The notes below the pieces were generated by a model. It worked only from the letters and a program-made list of their open reading frames with translations. It was not told the origin of the DNA and did no database searches. Below, piece after piece: positions 13,801 to 23,880 of a stretch of 64,000 nt of DNA. The stretch's first letter is position 1. Each line of letters starts with the position of its first letter. This DNA is from Macrostomum hystrix (taxonomy: Eukaryota > Platyhelminthes > Macrostomidae). Position numbers and translations under genes: made by a program. Location: positions 868,001 through 932,000 of the forward strand of contig CATNEN010000032.1 of assembly GCA_950097015.1 (NCBI GenBank), given 5' to 3'.

Positions 13801-15640
13801 TGGAATACTGATCAAGTACGGGGTTCGAATCCATCTGTTTGATAATCGATAAGTTCGAATCCATCTGATGGATTATCGATGACTTGCAGGGTTCGAATCC
13901 ATCTGATGGATAATCGATTAGGTGCAGGGTTCGAATCCATCTGATTGGTCATCGATGACTTGCAGGGTTCGAATCCATCTGATTGGTCATCGATGACTTG
14001 CAGGGTTCGAATCCATCTGATGGATAATCGATTAGGTGCAGGGTTCGAATCCATCTGATTGGTCATCGATGACTTGCAGGGTTCGAATCCATCTGATTGG
14101 TCATCGATGACTTGCAGGGTTCGAATCCATCTGATGGATAATCGATGAGGTGCAGGGTTCGAATCCATCTGATGGATTATCGATGAGGTACAGGGTTCGA
14201 ATCCATCTGATGGATATGCGGAGGGAGGTTAGGCGCGGAGGTTAGAATATTTCTAGTGTACTCTGAGTAGACTTTAAGTCAATTGTAATGCATAATCAGC
14301 CAGAATCTGTAGATCGGGAATCAATGATTGATGAGTCCCAAACTCACTTGGAGTCCCAAACGGCTCGGGAGCATCTGGCGGGCTGTCGATGTGCCGCACC
14401 CGCTCTGGCAGAACTTCCATTTCGATTGGCCTAAGATGGTGTGAGGGGTGAAAATGAGAGGAGCAGACAAGGTTTGTGAATTATAATCAGACTGCGCACC
14501 ATTTCGCAGGCTGCAGGGCGGATTCTTGAGCACCGCAAAACAGGGCTCTCGGTTCTTTGAGCTTTGTGACCTGAATTTGATTTCGATCGATAATAAATAC
14601 TCTTTAGCCTATTTTTAACAAATAGAAAAGAAACGGAGAAAAAACTTTGAAGAAAAAATCAACTCGCCACTTTTCCATCGTTAACATTGTAAACCACTTG
14701 ATTGCTTTTTAACTCTTTGTCGCTTTTCTCTGCAAAACGAAATTTATGGTTTTGCAATACTGATCATAATAAGTGGCAGGAATGCTAATAGCCGAAATCA
14801 CCTCTGTCTTTGAGGGCCTCGTTCAGGTAGTCATCGTCGGAGCCGTATTCTTTGTAGTCTGGCGACGAGTCCGATTGCCAGCCTTCCGCATCCTTGACGT
14901 GCTTGTCATTCTTGCCTGGAATTAGATCACATCTTGTGTTAAAAGGCAGGACTTTCACAATACGAGCTGCGATTCATTTCAAGAAAGTAATCAATCGTAC
15001 GGTCACCTGTGTAGTATCCATAATGCTGCAAATGCTTTTTCATGAACGTGTCGTAAGGACTCTGAAAATGAAAGTGGAGCATGTTTTAGATTTATTTTAT
15101 TTTAAAACAATGCTCGTAAATCATTACTTCAAGTCTCAGATAACGATTCAATTGAAACACCTCAGCATCTTAACAGACTCTTTATCCCATATTACAAACT
15201 CATTTTATTAAAATTTTCTTCAACTTCTAGTGCTTCATCTATTAACTGAAATATAAATTACATTATATATACATAAATATGATATACAATATATAACGAT
15301 ACGATATATACTATGTATATACGATTAAATATAGAAGGGTAATATATGCATATTATATTTATAGATTATATATATAAAGGCACTAGCTTCTCATCATAAC
15401 AAATTTAAATGCTGTGCAGATGACCGAATTATTATTTTTGTAGCCATTTTCTCCCTATTTTTATAAGCAGATTTCTTCAAAAGTTGAATTTCTTTGAAGT
15501 TTATCTAAAGTCGAGTTTTGAATTGAAGTTCACTCAATTTTAAACGAATTAGTACATGTTTCAATAAGACTTACTTCATTTGAATAGTCATAGAAGCGTG
15601 TTCCACTATGAGAGTCAAATTGCCTGTTGGGGGCAAACAT
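1252..15640 (-). CDS. AGBL2-like: Cytosolic carboxypeptidase, AGBL2/AGBL3 (CCP2/3) type, 20 coding exons
   Basis: M14-family zinc carboxypeptidase that in animals trims glutamates from tubulin tails, notably in cilia. Exons (high to low): 15575-15640, 15007-15061, 14802-14915, 14671-14729, 14500-14570, 14348-14430, 13670-13761, 13450-13622, 12802-12934, 12445-12566, 11046-11457, 10112-10351, 8440-8754, 6399-6770, 5314-5575, 4980-5255, 4232-4360, 3259-3504, 1647-2445, 1252-1393; 1386 aa. Family landmarks: FESRFESGNLRRAYRV, KHTQWFYFRVSNAVAGQTYR, zinc ligands HPGE (H426, E429) and H523 in DLHGHS, substrate motif GRDLNRNY, and YTMEATFGG carrying catalytic E603; all are intact. After the acidic SDSSVSDGLP segment and a basic stretch, exons 15-20 add a long low-complexity tail with glutamine runs that I do not recognise from vertebrate relatives. 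The start is the first ATG after a TTTTTTTAG acceptor near 15679, preceded by an in-frame stop. The exon 7/8 junction is the least certain. Nearly every large intron holds a minisatellite. Confidence 0.9.
3597..3853. repeat. ~31-bp minisatellite, carboxypeptidase intron 17
   Basis: About eight tandem copies of a C-rich unit containing CTGACCAACCACCTCACTCC. The neighbouring part of the intron is unremarkable. Confidence 0.9.
4395..4979. repeat. ~34-bp minisatellite abutting the donor of carboxypeptidase exon 16
   Basis: About 17 units containing (plus strand) GAGAGCTGGCGGTCTCACCC. On the coding (minus) strand each begins GTGAGACCGCCAGCTCTCAT, identical to the real 5' splice site at 4979; some units have TTGAG instead of GTGAG. 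Confidence 0.92.
5165..5250 (-). mobile_element. tRNA-like SINE head inside carboxypeptidase exon 16
   Basis: On the minus strand an A-box-like GCAGCCAGTGGCATCGG (about 5226-5242) is followed about 35 bases later by a perfect B-box, GGGTTCGAATCCCC (5177-5190), with typical TCCGACTT and GGTCGCG between them. The segment lies entirely in a predicted coding exon and contributes codons reading RGFESPEA. Confidence 0.5.
6050..6398. repeat. 12-bp minisatellite abutting the donor of carboxypeptidase exon 14
   Basis: Roughly 29 units of CCCTCTGYCYCA. On the minus strand they read GTGAGACAGAGG or GTGGGGCAGAGG, starting exactly at the donor at 6398. Confidence 0.9.
6838..7055. repeat. Short-period TACTGACAGACA array, intron 13
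   Basis: Interleaved 10-30 bp periods built from ACTGACAGACATT, with deletions. Located just after the acceptor side of exon 14 in plus coordinates. Confidence 0.8.
7505..8380. repeat. 15-bp minisatellite, intron 13
   Basis: Regular CCCTTTCATTATCCG units in the first half decay into variants (CCCTTGCTAATCCG, CCGTTTCTAATCCA) toward 8380. A block of variant units around 7735-7875 is repeated at 7920-8060, so larger segments have duplicated too. Confidence 0.9.
8905..9870. repeat. ~46-bp minisatellite with CCAAT-type boxes, intron 12
   Basis: About 20 copies containing TCTGATTGGCTGAAACATTG and AAACTAATTCACCCTGAAAT. Units fall into a GATTGG class and a GACTGG class, arranged in repeated blocks. 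Confidence 0.92.
10438..10978. repeat. ~23-bp minisatellite, intron 11
   Basis: About 24 units of GATCCCACCTTGCATCCTYC with TTTGAG and TTAGA variants. The variant order repeats as a block of about 240 bp. Confidence 0.92.
11555..11918. repeat. ~22-bp minisatellite, intron 10
   Basis: Two monomer blocks lie side by side: AGGATAACTGTCACCTTTTG to about 11755, then AGGATAACTGCCACCTAGAG. Confidence 0.92.
13125..13371 (+). mobile_element. tRNA-derived SINE, copy 1 (carboxypeptidase intron 8)
   Basis: The tRNA-like head carries an A-box-like TGGCAGAGCG and a B-box-like GCTCGATTCCG, followed by a body shared with the copies at 27630, 35030 and 41690 (GAGGGCCAACCTCCAAGGCA, GTGTACACTGCCTGACGATG). It ends in (ATT)n. 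A 7-bp direct repeat TTGTGTT flanks it (13118-13124 and 13372-13378). Shorter than the 27.6-kb copy because of an internal deletion. Inserted antisense to the host gene. Confidence 0.75.
13820..14215. repeat. 38-bp minisatellite derived from the exon 7 acceptor, intron 6
   Basis: About 11 units starting GGGTTCGAATCCATCTGATG. On the minus strand each contains CATCAG/ATGGATTCGAACCC, paralleling the true acceptor and exon start CCTCAG/ACGAATTCGAACCACC at 13761. Confidence 0.9.
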
Positions 15641-16511
15641 TTTTGCTTTTCACTCACGTTGTTCTTATTTATTTAAGCGATCCTAAAAAAAGTATTAATA
15701 ACAATCGGTGGCTAGTATATATGTTATAATATCGAATCTCAGAACCAAAACTGATTTACGTGACGCACACTTAGTAAATAGAAAACTCTAAGAAAATTTT
15801 AAATGGAACAACTTATTTAATGTTCAAGTCAGGCTATTTACATAGAAGCTTTCCGTTCTCTCAACTGTAAAAGATTAAAAATGAGCAGCATTTTATATTT
15901 CCGTTTTTCTGTCTAGCTGCTATTTTATTGCGATTCTAAAATGGAAGTTCTTTTCTCTTATTTTACTGAAAAAACCTAAAAAATCTTTAGGCCCTTAAGC
16001 AACACTAAATTGACAGTCACTGTAATTTGTTTAATTCACAGTGCAGTGTGCGTATTTTATAACCGGAATTTTGTACGCTAAAATCATTGGTTCCGTCAAT
16101 TTTTCGCGCTTTCTTGACTATACATATATTTTCTGTTATTCATATTAGGGATACTTCTAAATTTCTTTTATTCTCTTCTATATATATTATTCCATAAATT
16201 GGTTCAAACTTACGGAGAGAGCAAAGACTACTTAAGTACGAATTTGTTTAGTATATATTAATATTTACATTGGAGGCTTGAATTGGAGAGACAGGAGTAG
16301 AGGATCGGGGAAATTCCACGAGAAAAAATTAATTACTAAATACAGTTGAATCAAACATTTTCGATAATTTTTTTTATTTAAGCTTTGTTTCCTGTTTCTA
16401 GTAACTAAAGCAAGATTCAGTGGCTTACGGTAGCAATGAAGATGGCTGGAATTAAAATATAGAATCAGCATCCTGATTGCAGGAAACGCAATGCTATAGA
16501 TATACATACAT

Positions 16512-16574
16512 TTGGTCTCTCAATGTCGATAAACCTACGGCCACCTGGGCCTCTGGGATTGTCTATGGGATTCT
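16512..16574 (-). other. Possible alternative upstream exon of the carboxypeptidase gene
   Basis: On the minus strand a TTTGCTGCTGCAG acceptor is followed by 21 open codons (NPIDNPRGPGGRRFIDIERP plus N) and a GTATGT donor. Both ends are phase 0, so it could join directly to the exon at 15061 (SPYDTFMKK), skipping the exon with the ATG at 15640. If spliced instead to the acceptor near 15679, it would meet an in-frame stop. Transcript data would decide. Whether it is coding is unproven. Confidence 0.3.
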
Positions 16575-16599
16575 GCAGCAGCAAAAATTCTGCACACGT

Positions 16600-19500
16600 T
16601 AAAGAAGAAAGTCCATCAACATAATTAGTAAGCTGGCAGCATTCTGGTTAATTAAAAGTCATTATAAAAGTGAATTTTGACAGACGCAACTGTTGAAACA
16701 CATAGTCTGCAGTTTGCGGCACAAATGAGAAAGAATATTTTTTGTTTCTGCGGCTGAAAAAGAAGAAGAAAGAATACAAGATAGGGCAAGCTATAAGCGT
16801 TTCTGCCCTAGCATTAGTGACATTACCATAACAACCGACCCGAGTGTGCACGCACAAACACATCAGCATCGCACAGGTGGCAATCCCGCGCCCCTCCTTC
16901 CCCCTGTCTTCCTCGCGTCCTCACTCTGCAAGTCGCCTCAGACTAACTCTGTCTGTCTCTCTCCATCCCTTTCCGCCCAGTTTCGCAGCGCCCGTTCTTC
17001 CTCCGGGGTGGCGGGGGCGGCCTGATGAGGCAGTGGGTTAGCGGGCCGGGGGCTGAAAAATATGTAGCGAACGCGAGATGAGCACACACAGCGACGGGGA
17101 GAAGGTGGGCTGCGCCTTAGACAAAAGGCACGCACGTGGACCACGAGCCGAAGGAAGCGAAAAACAGAGCTGCCTCCTCTCGCCCCCCCCCACCAGCGAC
17201 TCCCGCACTAAAAAGGTCGAAAGGTATAGCGAACTAAGCCATTCCCAACAGAGGGAGAAATGCCTTTTCTTGACTGCTCCCGCTGGGCATATAGCTGGGG
17301 TGGGGGGTTGGGCCTGAGCACGAAATCCCTGCACTGGCCCATCTGCACACATCCCAAGAGTCTCGGTGCGTGCCACGCCCCGACCCGAGCGACGGAGAGT
17401 CAAGCCAGCTCTCTGTCCGTCCCCTACTCGCGTGTGCCCAGGACCGGCAGAGAATTCCGCCGAATTCCACCGAAAGCCTGTAGGGGGATTTTAATGGGTG
17501 TATGTTTTAAGAGTTTGAGAATGACCAGCAGATGGTTGCAAGGAAGGAGCACCTGAAAATTTACTAAATTGTCTTTTTTCCTCTCATCAGTCTTTCATCG
17601 TGTTACCGGCGTTCCTTTTTCCGCATACTACAAGGGGTTGTAGCCTAGTGGTTAGAGCGTCTGACATGGATCTATCTATCTATCAGGTGCAGTCAGGGTG
17701 CCAGTCAATCACACTGCAGCACGCATGGGTGCGGCCGGCCGTGTGGCACTGAAGGATTTCATCCCGGGCCTTCCAGCTCTTCTATTGTTCTCCGTCTCTC
17801 TCTCGCTCTCTTGTTCCGAAGGCCTCTATTCTCCCAACTGCTGCTGCTGCTACTGCTTCAAATTGTGTGGAGGATGGGCAGGCTGAGTTGAAAAGAGTGG
17901 ATGGTGGCTGCTGCTGTTGGTCTGGGCGGGGGTTGTTTGGCGTGATGGATTTGTGCACTGGGTTGGTGCAGGCAAGTCTGTGCTAGACCCTGTTAAACTG
18001 TTGCTGCTGCTGCTGCTGCTGTTTCTATTGCTGCTTCTGCAGCTGCTACTTGTTGGCTCAAGCACAAATGCAGGCACGCATGAGTACAGACCTGCAGCCC
18101 TACTGGGCGATGCGAAGGGTAGCAGAAAGGAGATTGGCAACGAGAGGAGAGACAGGCCAGCTGGGGGGCCGGGCAAGATGGCTGGGGTGGTGGGTCCGGG
18201 TGAAACAGGTTGCTGTGAAGGCAATGGGAATATTACTGTTTGAGTTGTGCTGCCACCAACTCCGGGGCCGCGACGGCTGATGCAGGAGGGGAGGATGGCG
18301 TTGGGAGAAAAGAACTATCGTGGCCTTGGGAGAAAATCCCCTCTCATGATGTTTCTGTCTCTCTGAGCCTCCCAGAAGACAATGGGTGGCTGCCGTGTGC
18401 CTGTGCTCGCCGTCACACCGTAAAACTATGTTGCAGCCGCAGCCGCTTCTTTCATTTTGTCCTTCATCCTCACCTATTCACAGTCCCAGTGCGGCACTGC
18501 AGTGCGGGGATGTTGCTTGTGATGCGGTGTTAGGGATAAGGGAGACAGACAGTTTTTGTGTGCTGTGCTGCTTGGCCACAATGCTCTGTGTTTCTGGCCG
18601 TCCTCAATGCTCAAAATGGAATGGGTTTTGGGCGCACACACACTGCTTCCTCATTCTCTCTCTCGCTCTCTCCTACAGTCTCCAGCAGACTACAGTCCCG
18701 CACGGTCACGACCGCAGCCCATTGTCTCCGACTCTCGCGCCAAACAGCCTGCCGAGTGTTGCTTGCCCGCGCAGTAATTTTACAATTTGCAATACAATTT
18801 TAGCATCGAGTGGTTGGGTACCGCCCTGGTACTGTCAATACAGGTGAGTCTAGCATCAGGCTAGATGTCTCCGAACATCGGTGGTAACAAGTTCCGGAGC
18901 GTAGGATGGTTTGGGAGATTCGCTTCGCTGACTCACCTGTGCTAGCTTTGTTCTCGCATGGCTCCCATCCGGGCCCACCAAAACGAGAGCACGTGCCCCG
19001 ACAGCATTAAATTTTCGCAAAGGATTTCTCCCTCTCTCACCCTCTCCCTCGGGTTTTCATTTGGGAAAAAAAGTCGTCGAGCTTGGCTCCTCGCAGTTTG
19101 AGTTTTCTGCTGAGCACACACGCGCACACATCCCTCTTACCCGTTTTTCTCCTCATCTGTGCGCCAGCTACCCCCCCTCCACACCCCGAACACCGAGGGT
19201 CACGAGTGCGTGCGTGAGCGCCCGGGCTAGGGAAAGACTGAAGACTGGCACACGGCATGCCCTGCACGCACACACAGTCTCTCTACACACACTTTTTTCC
19301 AATCCAAAGCCTTTCAAACTCTCTCTCACCCTCTCTCTCTGTCTTTATATTTTTCGCAAGCATTTCCCCTTCCTGAATGCGCCTTTGTTCTTATTCCTCA
19401 TCCCCCCCGGCGCAGCCACCCCACTTCCCAGCCTCCGCGCACACACAGGCGGCGCAGGGCCTGGTTTTAATGCCACGCGCACACACGCAGGCCTGACTGT

Positions 19501-19677
19501 GCTCCAGCATCCAATCCGTCCCGGCCTTGCTCTAATTTTCTGCCTGTCTGTCTCTCTCCCAGCACTGAGGGCACAAAAAGCAGCTACCAGCTACCGGCTG
19601 TTGCAGGTGAGTGACGAAGCAACAGAAGCAGGCTTTCCGCTCAGCCCAAAAAAAGAAGACGAAGGATTATCTGAGAG
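16600..19677. other. Spacer and likely promoters/5' UTRs between divergent genes
   Basis: GC-rich and pyrimidine-rich sequence with CA and CT runs, CTG runs near 18000 and several frames lacking motifs. The carboxypeptidase starts to the left and the zinc-finger gene to the right, so leader exons and promoters probably lie here. No TATA box or start site could be assigned with confidence. Confidence 0.4.
17634..17670 (+). mobile_element. tRNA-like A-box fragment
   Basis: TAGCCTAGTGGTTAGAGCG followed by TCTGACATGG matches the 5' half of many tRNA-derived SINE heads. A short (ATCT)n run follows and no B-box is visible downstream, so this is a fragment at best and not a functional tRNA gene. 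Confidence 0.4.
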
Positions 19678-20690
19678 ATGTGCAGCAGTGCCAAGCCACT
19701 AGACGCAATGTCGCAGGTGCTGCAGGCGGCAGTCAGCCGGCTGTGCACCGAGCACTTCCAATTTGAGCGCTCGCTGAGCATCATCGGCGTTGTTTGCGTC
19801 AACATCGACGGCGCCGGTTCCGATGTGATGATTAAGTTCAATGACAATGTCAACAAGGCCGACTTGGAGCCAGGCGCGGGCAAGATTGTGCTCAGCAGCC
19901 AGCTGCTTTCGGCTCTGAGAGGCTTGGACAAAACCGGCCAGCAGCAGCAGCAGCAGCTTCACAACAGGTGAGTCCCATTTATTTACAGCAGTTTACTTTC
20001 CAGATTTTGTCTGTTAAAATCTTCTTCTGAAAGACTTATTTGAGATGATCATCCGTCCAGCCGCAGATCGCCAATCGTCAGGTGCGGGCAGGTGAATCAG
20101 GATCAGCCGAGAGCTCAGCAGCTGAAGCTGGCCAATCCGGTGCCGCCTGCCAGCGCCAGCGGCGGCAGCAGCAAGCGGAAGCGCAAGCGGCCGAACCCGC
20201 ACCGGTGCAAGCCGAGCGCGGATCTTGGTGAATCTGTTGACACGAGCCACACACCGGAGCAGAGACCAATGTCCTCGGGTATTGAAGAGCCTGACGATGA
20301 CGAACCGGATGGCGGAAGGCCGGAGGGCTTTCAGACACAGCCAGAAGCCGATGAGCCGTCAATGAGCGAAGTCGATGTTGAGCGGCTTGAAGATGAGGAA
20401 GAAGACAGGGAGTTTGAGGCCGAGGACGTCGAAGACGACGAAGTTGATGATGAGGAAAAATGCTTCGGCAACGACTATGAGGCCATGAGGCCAGGGACTG
20501 AGCTGAAGCTGCACTTCCAGTTGCCAACTTCGGTTCCGCATTCGCAGTCTCTGGCCATGCCGCCGCAGCAGCAGCCGCAGCTGACTCGCCTGGTGATGCC
20601 TGGTCAGCTGGGCCTGGCCACCATTCTCCAGAGCCAGTTCATCTCAACGCCGCTAACAATTTTGGCGGCGCCGAGTTTGACTTGCCGACC

Positions 20691-20727
<37 letters not shown>

Positions 20728-21195
20728 GTGCAGATGCAGCTAGAGCAGCCCCAAACGGCCATTGTCTGCACCGCGGCTCCTCCAACGCTTTCAACAGCGA
20801 CAGCCTGCGTAGACAGCAAGGAGTTGCAGGCAGAGCTGCTGGTGCAACGGTCCAAGCCTGCTAAGCCAGCTCCACAGGAGGCCGTTCCGGCGACGACCGG
20901 CGCCCCCAACGGCGGCAGCGCGAAGGTGTTCAAGTGCTCATACTGCGGCAAGGCTTTCAACCGGAAGTTCTGCCTGGAACGGCACGAGCGGCTGCACACG
21001 GGCGTCAAACCGTACGAGTGCCAGCTGTGCGGGGAGCGCTACATCCGCCTGGAGGACAAGAAGCGGCACATGCGCAGCGCGCACCCGAACGACTTCATGA
21101 ACTACGTGGACGAGCAGCCGGGCGAGAAGGTGGCGGCGGCAGCTGACGACGATGACGATTTGTCTGCGGCCAAGACTCTGGCCCTGGCCGTGTAG
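19678..21195 (+). CDS. C2H2 zinc-finger protein, two exons
   Basis: Likely nuclear DNA-binding protein. Exon 1 is 19678-19967, ending in a GTGAGT donor after a short glutamine run. Exon 2 begins at 20061, 20067 or 20082 (all three AG sites keep frame) and stops at 21195, giving 467-474 aa. Near the C-terminus are two tandem C2H2 fingers: the first around residues 389-411 (CSYCGKAFNRKFCLERH..H), the second directly after a TGVKPY linker (CQLCGERYIRLEDKKRH..H). Before them lie a KRKRKRP basic stretch (possible nuclear localisation signal), a long acidic Glu/Asp region, and a CAG-encoded polyQ tract at about 20692-20727. The N-terminal ~60 residues (IIGVVCVNIDG, DVMIKFNDNV) look folded, but I do not recognise the domain. 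Upstream ATGs in the GC-rich leader are not supported as starts. Family membership beyond C2H2 is not assigned. Confidence 0.8.
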
Positions 21196-21724
21196 GCCGT
21201 GATGAGTGCGCGAAAATACCAGTCGATTATCTGCTAATTTCTACTAAGAGTAGTATTTGGAGAACAACTGTGTGTAAGATATTTCAGAAGCTAGTCTTTT
21301 AAACCAAACGAAAAACGAGCTGCGTTCAAAAAACATTTACAAGGACAGATTCTTTTCAAAGTCGTCATGTCAAAATGAAATTTAATTTCCTTTTGTCAAT
21401 AGGAAACGATATATTTAATTGTAAGTTTTGTTGTAGTCCATTCATCGCTTACCTTGTCTTTGCAAGTCTCCCGTTCCAGCTCTCATTCCGTCCTTTCCTA
21501 TTATCTGAAAAATTATTGCAAAAACTTGTGTCGGCTGCATTTGGGTGATGTTTTTATTTGATGTGAATCTGACCATGCGCTGTTTTTCCGATTTTTTTAA
21601 TTTTATTTGTCATTTCCGTCCCGTGTCAGCTCTCTACGATTTTTTCACCTTTAGTCGCAAATTGTATCTCGTCTAACCGTCTAAGCGTTCCGTCTAACCG
21701 CGTTCCTGACTCGACGAGTTCCCA

Positions 21725-22440
21725 ATAATAAGAATTCCCGATTCTAAGAATTCCCGATTCTAAGAATTCACGATTCTAAGAATTCCCGATTCTAAGAATT
21801 CCCGATTCTAAGAATTCCCGATTCTAAGAATTCCCGATTCTAAGAATTCCCGATTCTAAGAATTCCCGATTCTAAGAATTCCCGATTCTAAGAATTCCCT
21901 ATTCTAAGAATTCACGATTCTAAGAATTCCCGATTCTAAGAATTCACGATTCTAAGAATTCCCGATTCTAAGAATTCCCGATTCTAAGAATTCCTGATTC
22001 TAAGAATTCCCGATTCTAAGAATTCCCGATTCTAAGAATTCCCGATTCTAAGAATTCCCGATTCTAAGAATTCACGATTCTAAGAATTCCCGATTCTAAG
22101 AATTCCCGATTCTAAGAATTCACGATTCTAAGAATTCCCGATTCTAAGAATTCACGATTCTAAGAATTCACGATTCTAAGAATTCCCGATTCTAAGAATT
22201 CCCGATTCTAAGAATTCCCGATTCTAAGAATTCACGATTCTAAGAATTCCCGATTCTAAGAATTCCCGATTCTAAGAATTCACGATTCTAAGAATTCCCG
22301 ATTCTAAGAATTCACGATTCTAAGAATTCCCGATTCTAAGAATTCCCGATTCTAAGAATTCCCGATTCTAAGAATTCACGATTCTAAGAATTCACGATTC
22401 TAAGAATTCACGATTCTAAGAATTCCAGATTCTAAGAAAT
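21725..22440. repeat. 16-bp minisatellite downstream of the zinc-finger gene
   Basis: About 44 near-perfect units of ATTCTAAGAATTCCCG or ATTCTAAGAATTCACG. Each contains an EcoRI-type GAATTC and an imperfect palindrome. Degenerate copies run on to about 22530. Confidence 0.95.
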
Positions 22441-23076
22441 TTTAAACTCCTATAATTCCCAATTCTAAGAAATCCAGTTTAAAGAATTCACAATTCTAAG
22501 AAACTCCCAATTCCTAATTCTTTGAATTCCCTATTAGATGATGTAACGACAATACTTTTGCTGTTGTTTCTGCTGCTAGTCTGTCAGTTAACAAATATCT
22601 GTCCGATTTTGTGAACCCTGTTGTTTTCCGCCCCACATGGCTACTGTTGAAGGCACACCATGCAATGCTAAATTATCTACACCGAGGCGCAAAGAATTTG
22701 AACAGTTTTATCGATTTGCACCTGTCTATCAAATATATAGCTCGACTTGTTTTTCGTCTGCTATCTGTAATAAGCTTCTTGTCTCCCACATTTGAAATGG
22801 AATGAAAAAGAACAAAAGGCACGAAAAGGAACAAAGGCATGGAAACTAAAATTCAGTGGTTACAAGTTAATTTACATAGTAAATCTCTGTGATAGCATAG
22901 GTAATCATGCTGCAATTGAGTGTGTGCGTGAGAATGTGTTGTGCGCGTTGAGCATAGGTGAGCATACACAGAATCTGTCAGTTCTTAGAGGTAATCAACT
23001 TGTGTCGATAGTGTCACCTTGACAACGGTGATAGCAAATCACAGCCAGGGACAGGCGGTTTTCAATCGGATTCACT

Positions 23077-23797
23077 CTAGAAGGACAGCACCTTGCGGCC
23101 CTCGTTGCGACGAATGTCGCTCTGCAGCGCGTTCAACCGCTGGTGCTGCTGAATGGCGCCGTCCAGCTGGCGGAGCTCGCCCCGGAGGCTGGCGTTGAGG
23201 CGTGCCAGCTCTTGCACTGCGGCGTTGGCGAGGGCGTTATGTACTTTTGCTAATTGAGTTATCCACTTACACCTGGCGCCAAGAGTCTAACCTAGAACTT
23301 GCATGGCAACACAACTCATCGCCTCACCAGTTCTGGAAGTGGCGCCCTCCGCCTGGCCTCGCTGCCGGTCCCGCCCAGCTGCGGCCTGGAATTTATCCCT
23401 GTAGGTGCGCTCGCCAGGCTGCGGCACGTACACAGGGGCCTCCGGGTACAACAGGCGGGGCGACGGGTGCCGAGGCTGCGGCTGCGGCGCCGGCAGCAGA
23501 GCCGGCGGAGGGGGCGGCATGGGGATTGGCTGGGGCTGCCAGTCGGTGTCAAGAAGGTGAGACACCCGCGGCAGTGGCAGCGACGGCGGCGTGGGCGCAA
23601 ACTCGAATGGCGGCTGCAGCCTCCGCAACGGCTGTTCCGCCGTCAGACTGTCAGCTGGTGGCAGCGACCATCGAGGCGAGCGCGGCGGCAGCCGGGCCGA
23701 AGCTCGAGCCTCCGCGGCCTGCCGTATGGCTTCGATGGGCGGCAGCGCCGGAGTCTCCGGGTTCGACACCACGTAGAGAGGCGAGCGGCTTTGCTGC

Positions 23798-23880
<83 letters not shown>

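Noticed and set aside
17634-17700. tRNA gene
   Set aside because: Only a 5'-half A-box match, interrupted by (ATCT)n and without a B-box.
19061-19702. 213-codon frame overlapping the zinc-finger start
   Set aside because: Low-complexity CT/CA-rich leader sequence in a different frame from the zinc-finger coding exon; no motifs.
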